Shown here one piece after another: positions 1 through 6,050 of a stretch of 7,859 nt of DNA. The position numbers and the translations under genes were made by a program. Source of the DNA: an uncultured Tepidimonas sp. (GTDB lineage Bacteria > Pseudomonadota > Gammaproteobacteria > Burkholderiales > Burkholderiaceae_C); the NCBI GenBank assembly GCA_937949455.1, contig CALEDU010000012.1, forward strand, positions 1 to 7,859. Direction: 5' to 3'. How positions within the stretch are numbered: the stretch's first letter is position 1; the number at the start of each line of letters is the position of its first letter. The notes beneath the pieces were generated by a model that worked only from the letters and a program-made list of their open reading frames with translations, was not told the origin of the DNA and did not search any database.

Positions 1-923
1 CGCACGACATCGGCCAGCGGCACGGAGTCGAACAGCAGCCGCGGCGCGAGCCCGGGCGGCACCGTGCCGTCACGCACCCGTCCGCCCAGCCCGCCGCCCA
101 ACTGCGCCCACATTCCGGCCACCGCGCGCGCGGCCAGGCGGTCCGGCTCGGGGTGGGCGATCGGCCAAGCGCGCTCGCCACACGCCAGCGGGTAGCGCCC
201 TGCAAAGCGCGGCCGGCGCGCATCCGACCAGTCGGCTTGCAGGGCGGCACGCCAGTCGTGGCACGGACCGTCAGCCAGCGGCACCGTGTCGGGCACGGCC
301 ACCTCGGCCAGCGGCGGCTCCAGCCCCACCCGCGCCACCCCTGCGCCTGGGTCGGGCGCGAAGGTCAGCACCTGCGCGCGAAAGTTGATCAGCAGGGCAT
401 CGGGCGCCGCGTTGTAGGGGCGCAGCGGCTCGCCGTCGAAGGCGGCCGGATCATGCGGCGGCAGGGCAAAGGCGCTGCGATCTAGCACGATGTCCCCCGC
501 GATGTGGCGGATGCCCAGCGCCTGCACGCGCCGCAGCAGCAGCCACAGGCGCTCGGTGACGAGCTTTGGGTCCCCGTCGCCGCGCAGATACAGCGAACCG
601 GCCAAGACACCGTCGCGCACCGGCCCGTCCGCATAGACCGCCGTGCGCCAGGTGTGGGCAGGCCCCAGCAAATCGAGCGCGGCCGCCGTAGTGACCAGCT
701 TCATGACCGAGGCGGGGTTGACCGGGACATCGGCGCGGTAGGCCAACAGCGCCCGCCCGCCGGGCGCTGCATCGGCCACCACGGCGGCCAGCGCCGAAGC
801 GGGCACGCGGGCATGGGTCAGGGCCTGCTCGACCGCTGGCGGCAAGGGCTGGGCCACCGATGCGAGCGCACCCACGGCGCCCACCGCCGCAATCCCCGCC
901 CGGACCCACCCGCGCACACCCAT
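1..923 (-). CDS. dacB: D-alanyl-D-alanine carboxypeptidase/endopeptidase PBP4 (DacB), 3' end missing
   Basis: Periplasmic low-molecular-mass penicillin-binding protein (peptidase family S13) that trims or cleaves peptidoglycan cross-links. The first 307 codons are present and the gene continues off the left edge; E. coli PBP4 has about 477 residues. Residues 1-24 look like a Sec signal peptide (Arg-containing n-region, Ala/Val/Gly core, SVA before Gln25). The catalytic SxxK motif is S72-V-M-K75, with Ser72 the expected nucleophile. Family blocks follow: LRGDGDP at 113-119, and PYNAAPDALLINF at 169-181. The SxN and KTG motifs are not reached; the last residues (LLFDSVPLADVV) resemble the stretch just before SxN in PBP4 proteins. 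The ATG at 923 lies 9 bp after the stop of the upstream protease gene and in the same frame, so the two are probably cotranscribed and translationally coupled. The ribosome-binding site is weak. Confidence 0.93.
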   Translation of the reverse strand, partial: MGVRGWVRAGIAAVGAVGALASVAQPLPPAVEQALTHARVPASALAAVVADAAPGGRALLAYRADVPVNPASVMKLVTTAAALDLLGPAHTWRTAVYADGPVRDGVLAGSLYLRGDGDPKLVTERLWLLLRRVQALGIRHIAGDIVLDRSAFALPPHDPAAFDGEPLRPYNAAPDALLINFRAQVLTFAPDPGAGVARVGLEPPLAEVAVPDTVPLADGPCHDWRAALQADWSDARRPRFAGRYPLACGERAWPIAHPEPDRLAARAVAGMWAQLGGGLGGRVRDGTVPPGLAPRLLFDSVPLADVV

Positions 924-932
924 CACGGCTAC

Positions 933-2099
933 TCAAACCCCCGGCTGCAAGGCCACCGTCACTTCGCGTGTTTGCTCGCCGCGGCGCACACTCAGGCGCA
1001 CCGTGTCGCCGACGCGAAAGTCGTCCAGCCGAACCAGCAACTGGCCTGGGCTGTGGACCGGCTTGCCCTCCACCGCCACGATGACGTCGCCCGGCACCAG
1101 CCCTTGCGGGGTCATGCGCACGCCCTGCAGGCCAGCCTGCTCGGCCGCGCTGCGCGGCTGCACGCGCAGCACATAGACCCCTTCGACTCCGGTCACTGCG
1201 GACAGCCGCTGGTTGAGCGTCTCGTCCACCTCGATGCCCAGCGCCGGGCGCACATAGCGGCCATGCTGGATGAGCTGCGGCACCACGCGCGTCACCGTAT
1301 CCACCGGCACCGCAAAGCCGATGCCGGCCGAGGCCCCCGACGGGCTATAAATCGCGGTATTGATACCGATCAGCCGCCCGGCGGAGTCGAGCAGCGGCCC
1401 GCCGGAGTTGCCGGGGTTGATCGCCGCATCGGTCTGAATCAGATGCTCGATTGGCGGCTTGCCGGAGCCACCGTCCAGGGTGCGGTCCAGCGCCGAGACG
1501 ATGCCTGTGGTCAGCGTCCAGTCCAACCCAAACGGGTTGCCGATCGCAAACACCTTCTGGCCCACCTTCAGGTCGTGGCTGGTGCCGATCGGCACCGGCG
1601 GCGGGCGCTTGAAGCCCACGCCGATGCGCAGCACCGCGATGTCGTGCGCCGGCGAGGCACCGATGAGTGCAGCGCGATAGTCGCGCCCGTCGGCCAGCCG
1701 CACGGTGGCCGATGACGCCCCCTCGATGACATGGTAGTTGGTGACGACGTGACCGGCGTCATCCCAGATGAAGCCGGATCCGTTGCCGCGCGGCACTTCC
1801 CAGACGTTGCGCGTCCAGGCGTCGCGCACCACCTGCGCGGTGGAGATGAACACCACCGAATCACGTGCCTTCTCGAACAACTCGATGGTGGCGCGCTCGT
1901 CGGCGGCCAGATCGCCGCGCGGCGTGACGGTGCGCTCGACCGCCGGCGCGGCAGCCGGCACCAGCCAGCGCGCCTGCAACACAGGCAACCACTGCCACAG
2001 CACCATCAGCGCGGCCACCACCAGCGCCAACCACAGCAACCGGCGCACGAAGCTGTCGCTGCGCCGGGGCGCGGGCGATCCCCACGGATCAGGACGCAT
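933..2099 (-). CDS. Membrane-anchored HtrA/DegS-like S1C serine protease with one PDZ domain
   Basis: A 388-residue HtrA-family protease. Residues 1-20 are polar and Arg-rich, and about 20-38 form one hydrophobic segment (LLWLALVVAALMVLWQW), so the protein is probably tethered to the inner membrane with the protease in the periplasm. The chymotrypsin-like domain spans about 75-280 and has the full triad: His123 (TNYHVIEGA), Asp153 (AHDIAVLRI) and Ser232 (NPGNSGGPL). A single PDZ domain follows at about 284-386. One anchor, one protease and one PDZ is the DegS architecture; DegP and DegQ have two PDZ domains and a cleaved signal. Annotation pipelines sometimes call such proteins '2-alkenal reductase' by mistake. 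The ATG at 2099 is chosen because AGAAAGG lies 8 nt upstream; an in-frame ATG at 2141 would give 14 more residues and a deeper overlap with the upstream gene. The chosen start overlaps the psiE-like gene by 11 bp. No rseA/rseB-like gene is present, so a role in sigma-E signalling is only inference. Confidence 0.93.
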   Translation of the reverse strand: MRPDPWGSPAPRRSDSFVRRLLWLALVVAALMVLWQWLPVLQARWLVPAAAPAVERTVTPRGDLAADERATIELFEKARDSVVFISTAQVVRDAWTRNVWEVPRGNGSGFIWDDAGHVVTNYHVIEGASSATVRLADGRDYRAALIGASPAHDIAVLRIGVGFKRPPPVPIGTSHDLKVGQKVFAIGNPFGLDWTLTTGIVSALDRTLDGGSGKPPIEHLIQTDAAINPGNSGGPLLDSAGRLIGINTAIYSPSGASAGIGFAVPVDTVTRVVPQLIQHGRYVRPALGIEVDETLNQRLSAVTGVEGVYVLRVQPRSAAEQAGLQGVRMTPQGLVPGDVIVAVEGKPVHSPGQLLVRLDDFRVGDTVRLSVRRGEQTREVTVALQPGV

Positions 2100-2616
2100 G
2101 GTGGCCGCCTTTCTGCGCGGCCGCTGCGGCCCGCTCCGCATCCAACGCGCGTTGGTCGCGCTCGCGCATCAGCCAGTACACGATCCCCAGCGCCAGCGCC
2201 GCGCCCGACAGCGCCGCCACCTTGGCCGGCGAGGTTTCCGGATCCAAGATCACAAACTTGCGCGACAGCGCGATCAGCGCGATCAACACCACCGTCTTGA
2301 CCTGCACGATGCTGTCGTGCCCCATGACCACGCGCACGATGGAATGCTTGAACTCCATCGCGATCAGGACCGTCATGATCATGCCGAAGACGGTTTGGAA
2401 CATTTTGTGGTCCAGCGGGTTGAACGCGTCCAACACCAACAGGACGATCACTTCGCGAATGAGCTGCACCAACGAGGTGACGACAATGAGGGCGATGACC
2501 GCTGACAGCACGATGGCGACGATCTGCTCGAATCGCTCGTACAGCGTCATCATCGGCCAGCGCTCGCGCAAGGTGGGCATGGCTGTGGTGCGCTGAGGGT
2601 CATGGGGGATGGACAC
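2089..2616 (-). CDS. psiE: PsiE-family (phosphate-starvation-inducible) membrane protein
   Basis: A 175-residue polytopic membrane protein that I recognise as the PsiE family, named for a phosphate-starvation-inducible E. coli gene of unknown biochemical function. Hydrophobic segments lie at about 33-62 (possibly one long or two helices), 74-88, 106-119 and 132-150, joined by short charged loops. The motifs DHKMFQTVFGMIMTVLIAMEF (start near 69) and LIALSRKFVILD (114-125) look family-typical. The tail (RERDQRALDAERAAAAAQKGG) is charged and probably cytoplasmic. I chose the GTG at 2616 because a strong GAGGAAG lies 5 nt upstream. The reading frame stays open to a TTG at 2634, and an in-frame ATG at 2580 has no visible ribosome-binding site. 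It is the first gene of the minus-strand operon and its 3' end overlaps the protease gene by 11 bp. I see no clear Pho box, so phosphate control is not supported by this sequence. Confidence 0.88.
   Translation of the reverse strand: MSIPHDPQRTTAMPTLRERWPMMTLYERFEQIVAIVLSAVIALIVVTSLVQLIREVIVLLVLDAFNPLDHKMFQTVFGMIMTVLIAMEFKHSIVRVVMGHDSIVQVKTVVLIALIALSRKFVILDPETSPAKVAALSGAALALGIVYWLMRERDQRALDAERAAAAAQKGGHHAS
2108..2114 (-). promoter_or_regulatory. Ribosome-binding site of the DegS-like protease gene
   Basis: AGAAAGG on the minus strand ends 8 nt before the ATG at 2099. It sits inside the last codons of the psiE-like gene, which fits translational coupling. It supports the 388-residue start over the upstream ATG at 2141. 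Confidence 0.6.
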
Positions 2617-2621
2617 GGCTA

Positions 2622-2628
2622 CTTCCTC
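2622..2628 (-). promoter_or_regulatory. Shine-Dalgarno sequence that fixes the psiE GTG start
   Basis: On the minus strand the sequence reads GAGGAAG, then TAGCC, then GTG. The AGGA core is 7 nt from the GTG at 2616, which is near-ideal spacing. It favours this GTG over the upstream TTG (2634) and the downstream ATG (2580). Confidence 0.75.
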
Positions 2629-2701
2629 GGGCAAGGGGTGGGCGGACCGAGCTGGCCAGCACCGCTGCTACAAGTCTAACAAGGGCGGTCTGTCGCGCGC
2701 G

Positions 2702-2707
2702 GATAAT
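2702..2707 (+). promoter_or_regulatory. tsaB: Candidate -10 element for the tsaB operon
   Basis: GATAAT differs from TATAAT at one base. Transcription would start only a few bases before the tsaB ATG at 2716, giving a nearly leaderless mRNA. This agrees with the absence of a clear Shine-Dalgarno sequence there (only GCAGG nearby). No good -35 box accompanies it, so the call is tentative. Confidence 0.35.
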
Positions 2708-2715
2708 CGCAGGCC

Positions 2716-3492
2716 ATGAGCGACGACGGCCAAAACATTTTGCCCATACGCCCCGGCCTACAACGCTGGCTGGCGCTGGACACGAGTGCCTCAGTGCTCA
2801 GCGTGGCCGTGGGCGCAGCTGGCGCAGTCGAGCCGCTCGCGTGGCACGAGGGGGCGGGCGGTACGCAAGCCTCGGCGACGCTGCTGCCGACCGTCATGGG
2901 GCTGCTGCAGCGAGTCGGCTGGCGGCTGGCGGAGTTGGACGGCATCGTCTTCGGCCATGGGCCGGGTTCGTTTACCGGGCTGCGCACCGCCTGCGCGGTG
3001 GTGCAGGGGCTGGCTGCTGGGGCGCGGCCGGGCGGCGTGCCCGTGCTGCCGCTGGGCACCCTGCTGGCGATGGCAGAGGCCGCGCGTGTGCGCCACGCGC
3101 CGGCTGCCGCGCAACTCACCGTGCACGCGGCGCTGGACGCGCGCATGGACGAGGTCTACGTGGCCCGCTACGCCTGGGACGCTGCGCAGGGCTGGCGCGA
3201 GCTGGCGGGACCGCATCTGCGCAGACCCGAAGACTTGCCGCACGAGAACGGCGCGCTGCACGCCGGCAATGTCGCCGGCGTCTATGGCGAGCGGTTGCCG
3301 GCCGCTTGGCTTTGCGAGACCGGTGGCGCAACCTTGCCGTGTGCGCGTGCTCTGCTGCGTTTGGCCGCCGCAGGTATTGCCGGAGGTCGCTGTGTGGACG
3401 CACAGGGCGCGCAACCGCTCTACGTGCGCGACAAGGTGGCGCTGACGGTGGACGAACAGGCCGCGCTGCGCACCGGCCGCACGGCCGGTTGA
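2716..3492 (+). CDS. tsaB: tRNA t6A37 biosynthesis protein TsaB (YeaZ)
   Basis: A 258-residue ASKHA-fold protein required for N6-threonylcarbamoyladenosine at position 37 of ANN-decoding tRNAs. In bacteria TsaB dimerises with TsaD and works with TsaE and with TsaC, which makes threonylcarbamoyl-AMP. TsaB itself is regarded as a non-catalytic paralogue and scaffold of TsaD. Visible hallmarks are the N-terminal strand WLALDTSASVLSVAV (18-32), the loop GPGSFTGLRTACAVVQGLA (82-100), an ARMDEVYVARY segment (142-152) and the C-terminal PLYVRDKVALT (234-244), all typical of TsaB. Residues 1-17 are a short polar lead. The ATG at 2716 is the natural start, although its ribosome-binding site is weak. 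The gene heads a tight plus-strand cluster: rimI starts 12 bp after its stop. The tsaB-rimI pairing is common in proteobacteria. Confidence 0.95.
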   Translation: MSDDGQNILPIRPGLQRWLALDTSASVLSVAVGAAGAVEPLAWHEGAGGTQASATLLPTVMGLLQRVGWRLAELDGIVFGHGPGSFTGLRTACAVVQGLAAGARPGGVPVLPLGTLLAMAEAARVRHAPAAAQLTVHAALDARMDEVYVARYAWDAAQGWRELAGPHLRRPEDLPHENGALHAGNVAGVYGERLPAAWLCETGGATLPCARALLRLAAAGIAGGRCVDAQGAQPLYVRDKVALTVDEQAALRTGRTAG

Positions 3493-3504
3493 CGGGGGCA
3501 GGCG

Positions 3505-4101
3505 ATGAATCCCGTGATGGACGGTGCTTTGCCGACGGCCCCCGCCAGCGCCCCGCCCACCGACCTGCGGCTGGTCTGGCGACCGATGGGCGCCGCCGAC
3601 CTGGATGTGGTCGCCGAGGTGGCCAAGACGGCGCACGCGCACCCGTGGCGCCGGCGCCATTACGAGGACTCGCTGGCTGTCGGACACTGGGCGCGCGTGC
3701 TGGCGCGCCGCCCCGACCCGCGGCACGATCCGCCGCACTGGGTGCACGCATCCGTCACGCCCGAGGGTGACTGGCTGCTCGGCTTTCTGGTGGCGATGCC
3801 GGGGGTAGAAGAAGGGCATCTGCTCGATATCACGGTAGCGCCGGTGCACCAGCGCCACGGCTGGGGCGGCTGGATGCTGCGCGCCCTGGGGGACTGGGGC
3901 CGCGCACAGGGCTATGCGCACCTGTGGCTGGAGGTGCGCCGCAGCAACGCCGCCGCACGCGCCCTCTACGCCCGCAGTGGCTGGGTGGAAGCCGGCCTGC
4001 GCAAAGGGTACTATCCGGACACGGCGCAGCGGCGCGAGGATGCCATCGTGATGCGACTCGACTTGAGCTGCCCGTCCAACGCCGCCTCAACGCCCCGATG
4101 A
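3505..4101 (+). CDS. rimI: Ribosomal protein S18 alanine N-acetyltransferase RimI
   Basis: A 198-residue GNAT acetyltransferase expected to transfer acetyl from acetyl-CoA to the N-terminal Ala of ribosomal protein S18. The RimI-typical HPW is at 46-48. GNAT motif A is LLDITVAPVHQRHGWGGWML (106-125), where Q-R-H-G-W-G is the acetyl-CoA pyrophosphate loop. The C-terminal block LEVRRSNAAARALYARSGW (142-160) is followed by GYYPD and EDAIVMRL. Glu143 and Tyr155 keep the 12-residue spacing of the E. coli catalytic pair Glu103/Tyr115. It is longer than E. coli RimI (about 148 residues): it has an Ala/Pro-rich N-terminal lead of about 20 residues and an Arg/Pro/His-rich insertion at about 65-80. GGGGGCAGGCG precedes the ATG at 3505. 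Its TGA overlaps the next ATG as ATGA, implying translational coupling. Confidence 0.93.
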   Translation: MNPVMDGALPTAPASAPPTDLRLVWRPMGAADLDVVAEVAKTAHAHPWRRRHYEDSLAVGHWARVLARRPDPRHDPPHWVHASVTPEGDWLLGFLVAMPGVEEGHLLDITVAPVHQRHGWGGWMLRALGDWGRAQGYAHLWLEVRRSNAAARALYARSGWVEAGLRKGYYPDTAQRREDAIVMRLDLSCPSNAASTPR

Positions 4102-4961
4102 CCCTGCCGCGCGCCCTGCCCTGGCTCGACGAGCGCCGCTCGGCGATGCTGGCCGAGATCGGCCTGCCCCCGTGGTGGCAGCCACGCGCGCTGCTGCCGC
4201 GTCCGGGAGCACCCACCGAAGCCGCAACACCGGTCGAGCCCGCCGTCCCCATCCGCGCAGCGCCGCCCCCCAAGATGCCGGCCCCGGAAGCACCCGCTCC
4301 GGCACCAATCGAGCGCCCCGTCGCTCCGCAACCCGCCACCGAGGCGCCCCACACCGACATCGCCACGCTGGGGTGGTCCGAGTTGGAAGCCGCGATCCAC
4401 GCCTGCCAGCGCTGCGCGCTGGCGGCCTGCCGCCAGCGCGCCGTGCCCGGCGTCGGCGAGCGACGGCCGACCTGGCTGATCGTCGGCGAGGCCCCGGGCG
4501 AGGAGGAAGACCGCCAGGGCGAGCCATTCGTTGGCCGCGCCGGGCGACTGCTGGACCGGATGCTGGCGGCGCTGGACCTGCAGCGCGGCCACGGCGTCTA
4601 CATTGCCAATGTGCTGAAATGCCGCCCGCCGCGCAACCGCAACCCGGAGCCAGAGGAGATCGCCCGCTGCACGCCGTACCTGCTGCGCCAGATCGCGCTG
4701 CTGCAGCCGCGCATCGTGCTGGCGCTGGGGCGCTTTGCAGCGCAGACGCTGCTCGTCGAAGGCGGCTGCCTGCCGCCGACCGAGGCCGCGCGTGCGCCGC
4801 TGGGCCGGCTGCGTGGGCGCGTATTCCAGGCACGCCTGGGTGAGCTCACGCTGCCGGTGGTGGTGTCCTATCATCCCGCCTATCTGCTGCGCAACCCGGT
4901 TGACAAGGGCAAGGCGTGGGCCGATTGGTGTCTGGCGGCGGAGGCACTCGGCTCAGGCTGA
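4098..4961 (+). CDS. Family 4 uracil-DNA glycosylase ([4Fe-4S]) with an N-terminal extension
   Basis: A 287-residue uracil-DNA glycosylase that excises uracil to begin base-excision repair. The core spans about 90-287. GEAPGEEEDRQGEPFVGRAG (130-149) is the family 4 active-site and uracil-binding block, and SYHPAYLLRNP (257-267) is the second active-site motif. Four cysteines suit the Fe-S cluster: C103 and C106 (CQRC), then C175 (LKCRPPRN) and C191, 15 residues later. The core is preceded by a conserved-looking segment (8-30) resembling the HolD N-terminal peptide, then a Pro/Ala-rich linker (about 35-85). The ATG at 4098 overlaps the rimI stop (ATGA). The frame is open back to an ATG at 3924, but that would overlap rimI by 178 bp and add Arg-rich residues typical of a shadow frame. 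The last 116 bp overlap the convergent phosphofructokinase gene. Confidence 0.93.
   Translation: MTLPRALPWLDERRSAMLAEIGLPPWWQPRALLPRPGAPTEAATPVEPAVPIRAAPPPKMPAPEAPAPAPIERPVAPQPATEAPHTDIATLGWSELEAAIHACQRCALAACRQRAVPGVGERRPTWLIVGEAPGEEEDRQGEPFVGRAGRLLDRMLAALDLQRGHGVYIANVLKCRPPRNRNPEPEEIARCTPYLLRQIALLQPRIVLALGRFAAQTLLVEGGCLPPTEAARAPLGRLRGRVFQARLGELTLPVVVSYHPAYLLRNPVDKGKAWADWCLAAEALGSG
4125..4187 (+). other. Segment encoding a HolD (psi)-like clamp-loader-binding peptide
   Basis: Codons 10-30 of the glycosylase gene encode LDERRSAMLAEIGLPPWW followed by QPR. Compared with my recollection of the E. coli HolD N-terminus (RRDWQLQQLGITQWSLRR), the gapless register is R13-R14/R4-R5, L18/L9, I21/L12, G22/G13, L23/I14, W26/W17 and R30/R21. 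In E. coli this peptide of psi docks on domain III of DnaX (tau/gamma). The match is short and was made by eye; clamp-loader binding here is inference. Confidence 0.45.
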
Positions 4962-6042
4962 CGCCTGGATCGGCATCGCCACTTGCCTCGCCCAACGAAA
5001 CGCCAATCTGGCGCGCGGTGCGCAGCAGGGGATGGTCCAGCGGCACCTGGCGGCTGCCATGCACCACCTCGGCCAGCGGGATGCTGCCCAGCCGACCGTT
5101 GTGCAATGTGACCATGCGATTGAACTCGGCCCGCATCACGAGTTGGGCCGCCTCGTTGCCAAACTGGGTGGCGAGCACGCGGTCGAACGGCGTGGGCGAG
5201 CCGCCGCGCTGAACATGGCCAAGCACGGTGGCCCGCACCTCCGACGCCAGCCGAGGCTGCAGCGCCGCCGCCAACGCATGGGCGACGCCACCCAACCGGA
5301 TCGGGTCGGGGCTGTCGGCGATGCGCCGCTGCACCGTCAGCGCGCCGCCGACGGGCTTGGCCCCCTCCCCGATGCAGACGATGGTGTAACGCTGGCGTCG
5401 CTCGCGCTCGCGGCAGACCGCGGCGACGGCCTCGATGTCGAAGTCGATCTCGGGCAGCAGAATGATGTCCGCCGCCCCGGCCAGCCCGGCCTCCAGCGCA
5501 ATCCAGCCCGCATAGCGGCCCATGGTCTCGACGATCATCACGCGCCCATGGCTCTGGGCGGTGGTCTGCAGGCGCTCGATCGCCTCGGTGACGGTGGCCA
5601 CGGCGGTATCGAAGCCAAAGCTGCGCTCGCAGCCAGGAATGTCGTTGTCGATGGTCTTGGGCACACCCACTATGGGCAGGCCGCGCTGGGCCAGCCCGTG
5701 CGCCAGCGCCATCGTGCCGTCGCCGCCAATCACGACCAGCCCTTGTAGTGCGAGCGCCTGCGCGTGCCGCAACACGCGTGCGGCGGTCGCCTCGTCCTGC
5801 AGCGGGTTGGCCCGGTTGCTGGTGCCCAGGATCGTCCCCCCTTGCATCAGGATGCCGCTGACGCTCGCCCAATCCAGCGGGCGCACGCGCGGCGTCTCGC
5901 CCATGAGGCCACCAAAGCCGTCTTCGATGCCAATGACCTCGGCACCGCACTGCCGCAGCAGTGATTTGACGACGGCGCGGATGACGGCGTTGAGGCCAGG
6001 GCAATCGCCACCGCCGGTCAGAATGCCGATGCGCATGCTCAT
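4846..6042 (-). CDS. pfkA: 6-phosphofructokinase (group-III-like), with an unusual C-terminal tail
   Basis: A 398-residue phosphofructokinase that phosphorylates fructose 6-phosphate to the 1,6-bisphosphate. Motifs: GGGDCPGLNAVIRA (10-23), the phosphoryl-donor loop GGDGT (106-110), PKTIDNDI (128-135, with Asp132 matching the E. coli catalytic Asp127), METHGRY-like MGRYAGWIAL (174-183) and LGHVQRGGSPTPFDR (274-288). The Gly after GGD is ATP-type while Lys129 is typical of PPi-dependent enzymes, so the donor is not settled by sequence. Homology appears to end near residue 352 (LDHPLLRTARQIGVSLGE). The remaining 46 residues are Pro/Cys/Arg-rich and mostly antisense to the end of the uracil-DNA glycosylase gene. 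The ATG at 6042 has AGGAAGGAA 8 nt upstream; a second ATG two codons on is less well placed. It follows mltA by 21 bp on the same strand. Confidence 0.93.
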   Translation of the reverse strand: MSMRIGILTGGGDCPGLNAVIRAVVKSLLRQCGAEVIGIEDGFGGLMGETPRVRPLDWASVSGILMQGGTILGTSNRANPLQDEATAARVLRHAQALALQGLVVIGGDGTMALAHGLAQRGLPIVGVPKTIDNDIPGCERSFGFDTAVATVTEAIERLQTTAQSHGRVMIVETMGRYAGWIALEAGLAGAADIILLPEIDFDIEAVAAVCRERERRQRYTIVCIGEGAKPVGGALTVQRRIADSPDPIRLGGVAHALAAALQPRLASEVRATVLGHVQRGGSPTPFDRVLATQFGNEAAQLVMRAEFNRMVTLHNGRLGSIPLAEVVHGSRQVPLDHPLLRTARQIGVSLGEASGDADPGVSLSRVPPPPDTNRPTPCPCQPGCAADRRDDRTPPPAA

Positions 6043-6050
6043 GAATCGCG

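Larger units (their letters stand above)
2617..2715. promoter_or_regulatory. Divergent intergenic region between psiE and tsaB
   Basis: These 99 bp are the only space for promoters of the two divergent operons and are visibly less GC-rich than the genes. On the plus strand, GATAAT at 2702-2707 matches the -10 consensus at 5 of 6 positions and lies only 8 nt before the tsaB ATG. CTAACA (2676-2681) is a poor -35 candidate at a long 20-bp spacing. On the minus strand, CTTGT-TAGA-CTTGT (2670-2683) is a short direct repeat that could be an operator half-site pair, but it matches no motif I can name. No convincing -35/-10 pair was found for psiE. Confidence 0.4.

Noticed and set aside
504..1715. 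403-codon open frame on the plus strand
   Set aside because: It is antisense to dacB and the DegS-like gene, both of which have clear catalytic motifs. Its Arg/His/Gln-rich composition without hydrophobic pattern is typical of a shadow frame in GC-rich DNA.
2617..2715. Pho box for the psiE-like gene
   Set aside because: No pair of CTGTCAT-like 7-mers at an 11-bp period was found on either strand. The CTTGT repeat has a different sequence and period.
2791..3921. 376-codon open frame on the minus strand
   Set aside because: It is antisense to tsaB and rimI. Its His/Arg/Gln-rich translation has no recognisable motif.
3924..4097. Upstream extension of the glycosylase gene from an ATG at 3924
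   Set aside because: It would overlap rimI by 178 bp and add 58 Arg-rich, unpatterned residues. The ATG at 4098 gives the common ATGA coupling with rimI and begins just before the conserved-looking peptide.
4735..5748. 337-codon open frame on the plus strand
   Set aside because: It is antisense to the phosphofructokinase gene, whose motifs are complete. No start signal or protein-like pattern is visible.
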